This document shows, piece after piece, positions 26,420-32,600 of a stretch of 32,600 nt of DNA (positions are counted from its first letter, which is position 1; the number at the start of each line of letters is the position of its first letter). The translations under genes were made by a program, and so were the position numbers. Origin of the DNA: Acetobacter fallax (GTDB taxonomy: Bacteria; Pseudomonadota; Alphaproteobacteria; Acetobacterales; Acetobacteraceae); the NCBI RefSeq assembly GCF_011516735.1, contig NZ_WOSX01000038.1, forward strand, positions 1-32,600. Reading direction: 5' to 3'. The notes under the pieces are model-generated. The model saw only the letters and a program-made list of their open reading frames with translations, made no database searches and was not told where the DNA came from.

Positions 26420-26770
26420 TCAGTTCAGCGCACGGCAGTCCGATGAGACCGAACGACTGTAAATCAGTTTTGACCGTCCGCCACCAGCCAGCTCGCATCG
26501 AACCCATTTGCTTCCCGGCTGCCCCGGAAACGACTTGCGCAGAATCACCATTTCGCCGTCCTCACCCGCAAGCGATACGATCTGAAAACCGTCATCGAGC
26601 AGCTGCGCCATGGACTGCGCAAGGGGCGCGAATGTCGTGGGCATCTTGCCCGCCGCACGGCCGCCTGCCGGCGTCACCGGGCTGCCGATTACGGACTGGG
26701 CCTCGGCAGGGCGGGCGGAGAAAGACGCTGCGATGAGCAGAACGGCGGCGAAGCCGGAAATATAGCGCAA
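26420..26770 (-). CDS. Small secreted hypothetical protein
   Basis: 116 residues with a signal peptide (MRYISGFAAVLLIAASFSAR, cleavage near AEA-QS). The mature part is about 92 residues, ending in WVRCELAGGGRSKLIYSRSV with a Cys pair (C102 and C113 approximately) that could form a disulfide in the periplasm. No family recognised. It lies 15 bp beyond the stop of the next upstream gene (26786-27361) on the same strand. Confidence 0.65.
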   Translation of the reverse strand: MRYISGFAAVLLIAASFSARPAEAQSVIGSPVTPAGGRAAGKMPTTFAPLAQSMAQLLDDGFQIVSLAGEDGEMVILRKSFPGQPGSKWVRCELAGGGRSKLIYSRSVSSDCRALN

Positions 26771-26785
26771 GGGGCCATCTCCTTT

Positions 26786-27361
26786 TCAAAACAGCGGCAG
26801 CGGAAATCGTGACGCGGGTGGATACATCTGCCCCGCCAGAAACGGGGCCTCAGCAAACAGAACGGCGGCAAGTTCATGCACGATACGCGGCAGTGGGGTC
26901 AGCTGCGCGTAATCCATACCCTGCACAAATGACGAAATAATGGTGGCAAGCCATGGCGCATCGAGAGGAGCCACCAGATCGAGAGGCAGAGGCAGGGCGT
27001 CGAGAGGCGGACTGATCCGTCCCGACTCCTTCCCCTGCTCGAAAAGCGTCTTCACCGACCGCCACAGCTCCGCGCCGACGGCCCCACACCATGCGACTGC
27101 ACCGACCACGATCGGCCGCATGGTGCGATACCGGCCGTAATGCAGCCGGAACGCCGCTCCGCCGGGCAGGATCCGGCCATCCGCATCGCGGGGATAATCC
27201 ACCGTCGCCCACCAGCCGGAGAACCCTTCATAGGGAAGCGGCCCGGAACCCTCCCGGACGATCCAGGAAAGCCCCTCACTTCGATCCGGCGTCACGGGTG
27301 GTCTGAGCTGGACCGCTGTGCGGAAGCCCTCTTCCATCAGGATATGCTGAACCGTCAGCAT
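26786..27361 (-). CDS. Hypothetical protein
   Basis: 191 residues from the ATG at 27361 (MLTVQHILMEEGFRTAVQLR); the frame is open to 27499 but the extra part is low in coding character. ATG at 27385 (MSFRKDHT) is an alternative. Visible: SEGLSWIVREGSGPLPYEGF, PGGAAFRLHYGRYRTMRPIV, and a C-terminal region with many Pro and Ala. I do not recognise a family. It may be co-transcribed with the two downstream minus-strand genes; it diverges from the HU gene across a 235-bp gap with no clear sites. Confidence 0.6.
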   Translation of the reverse strand: MLTVQHILMEEGFRTAVQLRPPVTPDRSEGLSWIVREGSGPLPYEGFSGWWATVDYPRDADGRILPGGAAFRLHYGRYRTMRPIVVGAVAWCGAVGAELWRSVKTLFEQGKESGRISPPLDALPLPLDLVAPLDAPWLATIISSFVQGMDYAQLTPLPRIVHELAAVLFAEAPFLAGQMYPPASRFPLPLF

Positions 27362-27596
27362 CGTGTGGTCTTTACGAAACGACATGGAACGGCATGGGCG
27401 ACAGGCATGAATGTCTCCTTGTTCGGGACTACCTGCGTGGCCGGGAATCATGCGACTGCCACGTGAAAGATCGGAACCATCCGTCATATGCGACCGCAAA
27501 CCTCGTCCCTGATGACGGGAACACTATTTCTGTGGCATTTCGAGGTGTCGGCCGACACCCGCGTCAATGCCGTCCGAAAGAGGATACGACACCAAT

Positions 27597-28010
27597 ATGA
27601 GCAAGGCGTTCATCGCAGCGGTGCTGCAGGACAGCATGGAAAGCACCGGCGTTGCGGCCAGTAAGGCAGCCGACGATCTGATCGAGGCGCTTGTCTCCGA
27701 GCTGGAGAAAACCGGAAGCTTTACCCTGCCCGGCTTCGGCACGTTTCGGGTGAAAGACACCCCGGCGCGCTCGGCATTGAATCCCCGCACTCTGGAAACG
27801 GTCCAGGTCGAGGCCGGTCGGACCGTTCGTTTCAAGGCATCTCCCGTGCTGAAGGCACGTGTTGCTCCACCAAAACCTGCGACCAGGACAAAGAAAGCGC
27901 CGGCCAGGGCGTCGGTCAAAACATCCACGAAATCACCGGCCAAAAGCGCCGCCGCTGCGGATCCGGCAGCCGCTACCGCGAAAAAGACCCGCGCTCGGCG
28001 CACGGCCTAA
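27597..28010 (+). CDS. HU/IHF-family DNA-binding protein with basic C-terminal tail
   Basis: 137 residues. The N-terminal ~90 residues are the HU fold: MSKAFIAAVLQDSMESTGVA, LIEALVSELEKTGSFTLPGF and GTFRVKDTPARSALNPRTLE, with the DNA-arm region (ALNPRTLETVQVEAGRTVRF) and FKASPVLK. The tail from ~93 is Ala/Lys/Pro/Arg-rich (TKKAPARASVKTSTKSPAKS, ending KKTRARRTA), like histone H1-type tails. HU bends and compacts DNA; the tail should add non-specific binding. The ATG at 27597 has AAGAGG upstream. HU copies on accessory elements often help replication or recombination, but nothing here shows this. Confidence 0.92.
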   Translation: MSKAFIAAVLQDSMESTGVAASKAADDLIEALVSELEKTGSFTLPGFGTFRVKDTPARSALNPRTLETVQVEAGRTVRFKASPVLKARVAPPKPATRTKKAPARASVKTSTKSPAKSAAAADPAAATAKKTRARRTA

Positions 28011-28139
28011 GCGAGACATCGCACGTCTGCCATCATGAGGATAGCGAGTATCTGATAGATAGCTGGTAGCACGGCCCCGGTTTAACGCGTGCTTTCCATG
28101 CTTTTCCTTATCGCTGGTCGCATGATGGTGGCCGACACT

Positions 28140-28164
28140 GATCTCCTCGCTAAAGCAGGAGATC
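28140..28164 (+). promoter_or_regulatory. Hairpin covering a ribosome-binding site
   Basis: GATCTCCT (28140-28147) pairs perfectly with AGGAGATC (28157-28164). The right arm contains the AGGAG Shine-Dalgarno of the small frame starting at 28171, so the RNA fold would hide it. This could be a translational switch; no ligand-binding leader is evident. Confidence 0.45.
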
Positions 28165-28170
28165 CACGTC

Positions 28171-28371
28171 ATGAAATCTCATTACCGTCGTCGCGCTTTG
28201 CTATGCAGACGTATGCCCGGCGAACGCATGGTCATCCGGTGGGCTCACACTGGCGCCACAGGTATGCAGCCGACGCTTTCGCAGACCGAACGCGTGCGCC
28301 GGTCGGACATGAGCCCACCGTGGGCTTATGGCCTCACTCCGACACACCCCGCGCCCAGGAGCACCATGTGA
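28171..28371 (+). CDS. Small basic protein or leader peptide (hypothetical)
   Basis: 66 residues with an excellent AGGAG site 9 bp before the ATG. It is basic at the N-terminus (MKSHYRRRALLCRRMPGER). Its TGA overlaps the next ATG (TGATG at 28369-28373), a layout for translational coupling to the membrane protein downstream. No homology recognised, so it may act mainly as a leader whose translation opens the following start. Confidence 0.4.
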   Translation: MKSHYRRRALLCRRMPGERMVIRWAHTGATGMQPTLSQTERVRRSDMSPPWAYGLTPTHPAPRSTM

Positions 28372-28826
28372 TGCGGCTCCAGGTTTTCTTTCCGACAGCC
28401 CTCACGCTTGCGGCAATACCGCTCCTATGCGCTTCCGCCCTGGCAACACCACCTGTCAGCACAACGAACCTGAAACCAGCGACAATTGAGACGCCTGCCG
28501 GGCCAGTGACTCAGCAACTGCGAGATGGCACGGCGACTTTTATCCAAGCGTGCCGGGGCTGGACGAAGGAAGTCCCGTTGCAAACCGTACCCTCTTCATT
28601 GCGTCATCATGACCCTGCGACGACAGCGCAGTTCAATCTATGCCAAATGGCCATGCACCCAGACCAGTTTCATGCGGCTTTCCGGTTTTACACCATGCTC
28701 GGTGCGTGGGGCATTCTGCTCAGCATAGCTGTGGCCGCCTATCTCTTCATCCGAATCAGCGTATTCGCCTGGCGCTTCCTGCGGCAGAGAAGGGTCGCCC
28801 CTCCATCTGTCGCATCCCGAAGTTAA
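28371..28826 (+). CDS. Hypothetical membrane protein with signal sequence
   Basis: 151 residues. N-terminal signal peptide (MRLQVFFPTALTLAAIPLLC, cleavage near ALA-TPP), a periplasmic middle part with one Cys (QACRGWTKEVP) and another at NLCQMAM, then one C-terminal membrane helix (AWGILLSIAVAAYLFIRISV) and a short basic cytoplasmic tail. CAGGAG lies 9 bp upstream of the ATG. First of a run of small membrane or hypothetical genes on the plus strand. Function unknown. Confidence 0.6.
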   Translation: MRLQVFFPTALTLAAIPLLCASALATPPVSTTNLKPATIETPAGPVTQQLRDGTATFIQACRGWTKEVPLQTVPSSLRHHDPATTAQFNLCQMAMHPDQFHAAFRFYTMLGAWGILLSIAVAAYLFIRISVFAWRFLRQRRVAPPSVASRS

Positions 28827-28874
28827 CGATGTCCCGCTCCGCAAAACACATAAAACCATTAAGGGGAGTTAGTA

Positions 28875-29030
28875 ATGCCCACGGCCTACGAACCGAAGTT
28901 CTCACCTCTTCAAAAAACAACCAGCGTTATTTGGCAAGTGGTGACTTATATATTGCTTTATGTGCTGCCTGTAGTTCTCTTCGTCGGTTTACTGGCATTC
29001 TCTGTCCTCTTGCCATTCTTTTCTAACTGA
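28875..29030 (+). CDS. 51-residue single-span membrane protein
   Basis: A short frame with a strong AAGGGGAG site: MPTAYEPKFSPLQKTTSVIW followed by a long hydrophobic stretch (VVTYILLYVLPVVLFVGLLA and FSVLLPFF) ending SN. It is likely real given site, composition and its place in the run of tiny membrane genes. Function unknown. Confidence 0.55.
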   Translation: MPTAYEPKFSPLQKTTSVIWQVVTYILLYVLPVVLFVGLLAFSVLLPFFSN

Positions 29031-29076
29031 ACCCAAGCGGGAATTGATAGTGGCGGACGGAACAGGAATAACCGCA

Positions 29077-29256
29077 ATGATGAAAGCATTGTTTTTCGGA
29101 ATGACTCTCAGTTTTTTCCTGTTTTTGAGTTTGGTTGCCGTCCTCTTCTGCTTCGGTGAAGCCTCACCACAAGCCGGCATATTTCTCTGCTGTGGAGTGG
29201 CTGGACTCTTTTGTTTTGTAGCTGGACTGATCACTGCAAAAGGTATGGCGAGATGA
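29077..29256 (+). CDS. Small two-span membrane protein
   Basis: 59 residues from the ATG at 29077 with AGGA upstream. Two hydrophobic helices (ALFFGMTLSFFLFLSLVAVL and GIFLCCGVAGLFCFVAGLIT). Its stop overlaps the next start as ATGA. Function unknown. Confidence 0.55.
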   Translation: MMKALFFGMTLSFFLFLSLVAVLFCFGEASPQAGIFLCCGVAGLFCFVAGLITAKGMAR

Positions 29257-29648
29257 CTGATTACCAGACGACTGAACAACGTGTACTGGAGATAACGATC
29301 TACGGCGTCCTCCTACACGTTCTGCTCGACAACGTGGATGCTGTTATGGACGCGGAACCTGATAATGAGACGCCGGACAGCCTCTTGGGACTTCTTTCTA
29401 TCCGCAATCAGCCATTTATGATTCATGCGGTAATTGACAATTATATATTGGAGAAACTGGGGAAGCACACTGCGGACAATATCAATGAGGCCGAAATATA
29501 TTCGATCATAGAAGAAGACGACCCATATTTTGGCACATTGCTCGCCGTAGCTGCCGGATCGGACGTTATATTCCATCCCAATCCGTCAGAAACACCTTAT
29601 GCAAATGCCAAATTGTCGCTCGTCAGATACGATCGAATTCCGAAGTGA
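29253..29648 (+). CDS. Hypothetical cytoplasmic protein
   Basis: 131 residues, acidic and alpha-helical looking (EQRVLEITIYGVLLHVLLDN, DNYILEKLGKHTADNINEAE). Translationally coupled to the small membrane protein before it by ATGA. Lower GC than the rest of the window. No family recognised; an immunity-like or partner protein of the membrane peptide is conceivable but unsupported. Confidence 0.6.
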   Translation: MTDYQTTEQRVLEITIYGVLLHVLLDNVDAVMDAEPDNETPDSLLGLLSIRNQPFMIHAVIDNYILEKLGKHTADNINEAEIYSIIEEDDPYFGTLLAVAAGSDVIFHPNPSETPYANAKLSLVRYDRIPK

Positions 29649-29700
29649 TGAAACATGTATTCGCAGGAAGACGCGATCATTGACCTAAATGGAGAGCACC

Positions 29701-29892
29701 ATGACTGTAGCACCTGGCCACGTATCGGATACACTTGTCTATATTTGCGAATTTTGTCTGGTCCTTTTCGGTTTCAGCCTGCTGAATGTGGTGGGCTTCA
29801 CAGACACTGCGCGGACCCCATTCATGAAGGTCATGTGGTTTTCGGCAGCTGGCTTTGTTTGTTCGGGCGCGGCCTTCCTGATCGCGCGGTGA
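29701..29892 (+). CDS. Small two-span membrane protein
   Basis: 63 residues from the ATG at 29701, which has GGAG upstream (29689 is an alternative). Two membrane helices: TLVYICEFCLVLFGFSLLNV and VMWFSAAGFVCSGAAFLIAR at the C-terminus. Function unknown. Confidence 0.5.
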   Translation: MTVAPGHVSDTLVYICEFCLVLFGFSLLNVVGFTDTARTPFMKVMWFSAAGFVCSGAAFLIAR

Positions 29893-29943
29893 ACCCGATC
29901 CTGTCGTCTGTTCGCTGATCCGCACTATTGCTAAGTCTCCGAA

Positions 29944-30717
29944 ATGGAACCTTATATCCTTCTCGTACGCCCGCGACTTGATCCGGCCACCGAGCCTGTT
30001 GCAAAGCTGCTGATCGAGCACAGGGAAACGCTGGTCCATGGAGACGGCGGCACTGTGTTGAAAGCGCATCTGTCTGTCCGCTACCGAATCATCGGTGAAG
30101 TTCCATACGGACATCGGAAGCAGACATATAAGTTTCCGGCGTGCTACGTGCGGGACTGTGGGAAAGATGGCAGGGTCTGCCTGACAGGTTCAGAGCCCTT
30201 CAGAGGTGCTGTCTATCTCGAACCGGATAGCCTTCTGGGCAACCGGATCGGATCGTTCCTTATGAATGAGATCATTAAGTGGGCCACCACGTGGCCTCAT
30301 GCTGACGTCAATCCGATAAAACTCTACGCGCATCAGGGAAACGGCGAAAACAAACCGCGTCGCAACCGGTTTTACGAGCAATTCGGAATCAGATTTGACT
30401 ACACGGACCGCTCTCACGCGGAAGGCCTTGGCCGCGAGATGCAGGCCGGATCCCTGACCCCGTGGGCGAATCTACCTGACAATCTCAGCGTGATGACACT
30501 GGAAGAATTCCTGGACCAACAGGAGCGAACCTTGGTTGCCGCGCAGCGCGATCTAAAGGCGCAGCGCAGACGTTCTCAGAATCTCGACGCGGCTCTGGGC
30601 CGCGCACGTGATCACCCCATCAGGTTTTCAGGCGGGGTCATCTGGGAGACCCACGGCAGCATCATTGTGTGGCTGGTTCTTTTGCTCACCGCATCAATGG
30701 TCTGGTACCGGTCGTGA
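29944..30717 (+). CDS. GNAT-like protein with coiled coil and C-terminal membrane anchor
   Basis: 257 residues. The middle (about 88-155) resembles a GNAT acetyltransferase core: GAVYLEPDSLLGNRIGSFLM, where LLGNRIGS stands for the acetyl-CoA loop (R/Q-x-x-G-x-G/A), then LYAHQGN and NRFYEQFGIRFDY, the usual N..FYE..GF end. Residues ~187-222 (EFLDQQERTLVAAQRDLKAQ, RRRSQNLDAALGR) form a likely coiled coil. Residues 238-254 (GSIIVWLVLLLTASMVW) are a single C-terminal membrane helix, so the enzyme domain would face the cytoplasm on a tail anchor. The substrate is unknown. A hairpin follows the stop. Confidence 0.6.
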   Translation: MEPYILLVRPRLDPATEPVAKLLIEHRETLVHGDGGTVLKAHLSVRYRIIGEVPYGHRKQTYKFPACYVRDCGKDGRVCLTGSEPFRGAVYLEPDSLLGNRIGSFLMNEIIKWATTWPHADVNPIKLYAHQGNGENKPRRNRFYEQFGIRFDYTDRSHAEGLGREMQAGSLTPWANLPDNLSVMTLEEFLDQQERTLVAAQRDLKAQRRRSQNLDAALGRARDHPIRFSGGVIWETHGSIIVWLVLLLTASMVWYRS

Positions 30718-30720
30718 TGT

Positions 30721-30760
30721 CCAGTCCCGCGTAGACGGGACCCGCTGGCGCGATTTTATT
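30721..30760 (+). terminator. Possible terminator after the GNAT-like gene
   Basis: CCAGTCCCG and CGGGAC..CTGG form a stem (GTCCCG/CGGGAC at 30724-30729 and 30736-30741, extended by CCAG/CTGG with a bulge) followed by ATTTTATT. The T-run is short and offset, so this is moderate evidence. Confidence 0.35.
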
Positions 30761-30817
30761 CTGCCGGAGAAGAGCGCCAACCTGTGCGGATTTGCATCGT
30801 CCAGGGATGACCCTTCG

Positions 30818-30994
30818 TCAGGCGTGCGTGTACTGAAGGTAAATCACTCCAATGGTCATGAGGGAAAACACGCACATCGCCCCGACAAGTATTCTCGGGA
30901 GTGCAGGCTGCTCTTCGAAGACCCGTCTTTTCAAAGAGAAGAAGATTGCGCCACACAAAAAGACCGGGAAGAACGACATAAACAGCAAAGACAT
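30818..30994 (-). CDS. 58-residue two-span membrane protein
   Basis: MSLLFMSFFPVFLCGAIFFS, a short loop with LKRRVFEEQPALPR, then a second helix (ILVGAMCVFSLMTIGVIYLQ) ending YTHA. GGAGA lies 7 bp before the ATG on the minus strand. Convergent with the GNAT-like gene. Function unknown. Confidence 0.5.
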   Translation of the reverse strand: MSLLFMSFFPVFLCGAIFFSLKRRVFEEQPALPRILVGAMCVFSLMTIGVIYLQYTHA

Positions 30995-31090
30995 GGACTG
31001 TCTCCAATGGTTAAAGCAATAAAACACTGGTAACTACGGAGCCTGCTGAAGCAAAATGGAAAAGCGACTGTCAGTAATAAAGCCTGTCCA

Positions 31091-31321
31091 TCATGCGACT
31101 GCAAAAAGTGAATCATGACGTCTTTCGGTCCGTGTCTTCTTCCGAAAGCCCGTCAGATGCTTACGTAAGGAAATAGTCTTTCTCCTCCCCCACGAGGCGC
31201 TGTTCGATGCGCGCACGACACTTCCTCGGCCCGGTCCCACAGAACAGATCAATAACACAAAGGACGAGAGTGTCGTCCGCGAGCCCCTTCCATCGTGCGG
31301 TCTCCCCCGTATTTCGCTCAT
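31091..31321 (-). CDS. Doubtful small frame after the nuclease gene
   Basis: 76 residues whose ATG overlaps the nuclease stop as ATGA (31318-31321), the only reason to consider it. The sequence is Arg/Ser-rich (MSEIRGRPHDGRGSRTTLSS, ending RTERRHDSLFAVA) and not convincing. Another frame (31161-31320, ending LVGEEKDYFLT) is equally open. The interval 30995-31317 otherwise holds nothing I can support. Confidence 0.2.
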   Translation of the reverse strand: MSEIRGRPHDGRGSRTTLSSFVLLICSVGPGRGSVVRASNSASWGRRKTISLRKHLTGFRKKTRTERRHDSLFAVA

Positions 31322-32190
31322 CTCCCAAGCGATCTGACCAACTCGGCAAGAGCCCGGCGAACCTTCGGCGCAGCCCATTCGCGCAGCATCTTTTCTCCGC
31401 CGGCCTCGTGCTCCAGCGCGTAAGGGCTGGCCTCAATCGGCGGCATCTGCATGACGTGGTCCTTCCCGCCTGCCGGCACGGCCGGGAACGGATCGATCCG
31501 CACGAGCTGCGTCAGCAGGGCGACCGTGATGACGCGGCATTGAGGCGACGACGTATTGAGGCAAACGTAAGCGCCGCTTCCTTCTGTCACCGGATCGTAA
31601 ATCGCCTTCCACGTGATAGCGGGAACCGGAATCCGGTGCGGGCCGACGGTATCAGTTCTGTCCGGGTCATAACCGGGACCGGTGACAACATAAAGTTCTC
31701 CATCCCTGTCCGCGAGCCCGCGCACGGCACTTTCCACGCCCACCCAGGCGCCCCGGTTCAGCTCGGCGGTCTGAGGCACGATATTGGAGAGTGCGTACGT
31801 CTCGGCCTGCCATGAAAGGCCCGCCTCATCGCCGCTTGGAACAAGATGGCCTCTGTCGTATCCGCTCGATCTGAAGTCATAGAGTTCGGCCCTCATGGTG
31901 TCGGGGAGGCGGGCATCCGGATAAAAGCTGCTGCTGCGTGGGGTGCGCTCCGCCACTTCGAGGTTCTCTTCCGAGAGATACTCGGCGGCCCAGAGCGCGC
32001 CTTTCGTATGCTCGGACGCCAGGACGGCGTACCCGTGGTTACAGAGCATCACGGTGCCGATCCGCAACGTCTCGTCCACCACGGCAGGAGGTTGTCCGCC
32101 GAAAAACTGACCCGCACAGGACACCGTCTGCGCGACGGCAGGCGTTGATACGCAGACCGCCACACCAGCGGCCAGAAGCAGGCTACGCAT
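31318..32190 (-). CDS. Secreted DNA/RNA non-specific endonuclease (NUC1/DRGH family)
   Basis: 290 residues from the ATG at 32190, with a signal peptide (MRSLLLAAGVAVCVSTPAVA, cleavage before QT). The bba-Me nuclease core is clear: YDRGHLVPSGD with catalytic His115 (DRGH 112-115), SNIVPQTAELNRGAW with metal-binding Asn145, and Glu153, the spacing seen in Serratia nuclease (H89, N119, E127). Then GELYVVTGPGYD follows as usual. It cuts DNA and RNA in the periplasm or outside. Its ATG overlaps the stop of the small zinc-ribbon-like gene upstream (TGATG), so the two are coupled. No immunity gene is obvious; export may protect the cell. Confidence 0.92.
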   Translation of the reverse strand: MRSLLLAAGVAVCVSTPAVAQTVSCAGQFFGGQPPAVVDETLRIGTVMLCNHGYAVLASEHTKGALWAAEYLSEENLEVAERTPRSSSFYPDARLPDTMRAELYDFRSSGYDRGHLVPSGDEAGLSWQAETYALSNIVPQTAELNRGAWVGVESAVRGLADRDGELYVVTGPGYDPDRTDTVGPHRIPVPAITWKAIYDPVTEGSGAYVCLNTSSPQCRVITVALLTQLVRIDPFPAVPAGGKDHVMQMPPIEASPYALEHEAGGEKMLREWAAPKVRRALAELVRSLGR

Positions 32191-32405
32191 CAGACGCCCC
32201 GTTTCATTGCAGCCGGCGGGACCGGGCGACCGAGATGGCGGTGCTCCCGGCAATACCACTCCTCCCCTGAGCGCGTATTGAAACCGAACATTGCTCCTTT
32301 TCCGCAGGCCTTGCAGCTATGCGCGTATCCATGGCCTGCCGGCCGGGGTCGAAGCGATGCTTGTGACTGGTTTCCGAAAAAATCCATTGGCGGGTCATCT
32401 CTCAT
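32190..32405 (-). CDS. Small Cys/His-rich (zinc-ribbon-like) protein
   Basis: 71 residues starting MRDDPPMDFFGNQ. The middle has CKACGKGAMFGFNTRSGEEW then YCREH, that is C-x2-C-x17-C-x2-H, a likely zinc site. The ATG at 32405 lies 2 bp after the stop of the truncated gene upstream, and its own stop overlaps the nuclease ATG, so the three belong to one operon. Function unknown; zinc knuckles of this size are common in plasmid and conjugation loci. Confidence 0.65.
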   Translation of the reverse strand: MRDDPPMDFFGNQSQASLRPRPAGHGYAHSCKACGKGAMFGFNTRSGEEWYCREHRHLGRPVPPAAMKRGV

Positions 32406-32407
32406 GG

Positions 32408-32489
32408 TCAAAGCCCCAGTGCATCAAGTTCACGGTCAGCCTGCGCCCAGCGTCCACCTGACTTGCGTGGCTCGTCGCGGCCGTGATTC
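32408..32489 (-). pseudogene. C-terminus of an unknown gene cut by an IS66-type element
   Basis: The frame NHGRDEPRKSGGRWAQADRE, LDALGL, stop (32408-32410) is open from the IS66 end at 32490. It lies directly before the zinc-ribbon-like gene (2-bp gap), so it is the tail of the preceding operon gene; the remainder is separated by the insertion. Too short to identify. Confidence 0.5.
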
Positions 32490-32600
32490 GTAAGCATCCG
32501 GAGAGAGCCGCGGGCGTAATCAGGCTTTGATGGTATTATTGCTGTGGTGAAGGGTTTTCCAGTGCCATGGCAGGAGTTCATGGAGGCGTGGATTTGGCAT
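32490..32600 (-). mobile_element. End of an IS66-family element (TnpC C-terminus)
   Basis: The element starts with GTAAGCATCCGGAGAGAGCC (32490-32509), the GTAAGC end typical of IS66. On the minus strand, 32600-32520 encodes PNPRLHELLPWHWKTLHHSN then NTIKA and a stop; R-x-HELLPWxW is the usual C-terminus of IS66 transposase TnpC. The rest lies beyond the window. Confidence 0.75.

Noticed and set aside
31161..31436. Separate gene ending LVGEEKDYFLT
   Set aside because: No ribosome-binding site in the right place, large overlap with the nuclease gene, no recognisable domain.

Overview
The window looks like an accessory or chromosomal-island segment of a high-GC alphaproteobacterium, most likely an acetic acid bacterium (Acetobacteraceae, Komagataeibacter/Gluconacetobacter-like). 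This is inference from the GC-rich, codon-biased genes, the dense IS5-type insertion sequences with GGAGGGTTC ends and the general gene style; no rRNA or tRNA is present to confirm it.

Layout. Positions 1-680 hold two nested IS5-family remnants. An oleate hydratase (926-2905, minus) follows, with palindromes on both sides. Positions 3060-6380 are a graveyard of mobile DNA: an IS5-like transposase start, a frameshifted ParE toxin fragment, an intact IS3/IS407-type element with 4-bp target duplication sitting inside a serine-recombinase remnant, and an IS701-family transposase broken by two in-frame stops and a poly-C slip.

Positions 6372-23541 are the core of the window: twelve genes in several divergent or convergent, often translationally coupled units. 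They encode a BisC/DMSO-reductase-type molybdenum enzyme and an MFS carrier (minus); a D-cysteine desulfhydrase-like PLP enzyme and a 3-mercaptopyruvate sulfurtransferase (plus); an ornithine cyclodeaminase/ketimine reductase-like protein and an M20 hydrolase with altered metal ligands (minus); an ATP-dependent hydantoinase/oxoprolinase pair HyuA-HyuB, a DadA-like FAD oxidase, a GntR/FadR-type regulator and an SDR (plus); and a TonB-dependent receptor (plus). A 15-bp palindrome, GATATAT-S-ATATATC, occurs in exactly the three control regions that matter: between the MFS and PLP genes, between the M20 and hyuA genes, and twice before the receptor gene. I read this as one regulon, probably controlled by the GntR protein, for import and breakdown of a sulfur-containing (cyclic or N-acylated/S-oxidised) amino acid derivative ending in cysteine desulfhydration and sulfane-sulfur transfer. 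The substrate is inference.

Positions 23651-25720 carry an IS630 remnant, a complete IS5-family element and a second truncated IS5 copy. From 25721 to 32489 lies a plasmid- or island-like set of small genes: secreted and membrane hypotheticals, an HU protein with a basic Ala/Lys tail, a chain of tiny membrane proteins, a GNAT-like protein with a C-terminal membrane anchor, a secreted DRGH nuclease coupled to a small zinc-ribbon-like protein, and a gene cut off by an IS66-type element whose end starts at 32490 and runs off the window.
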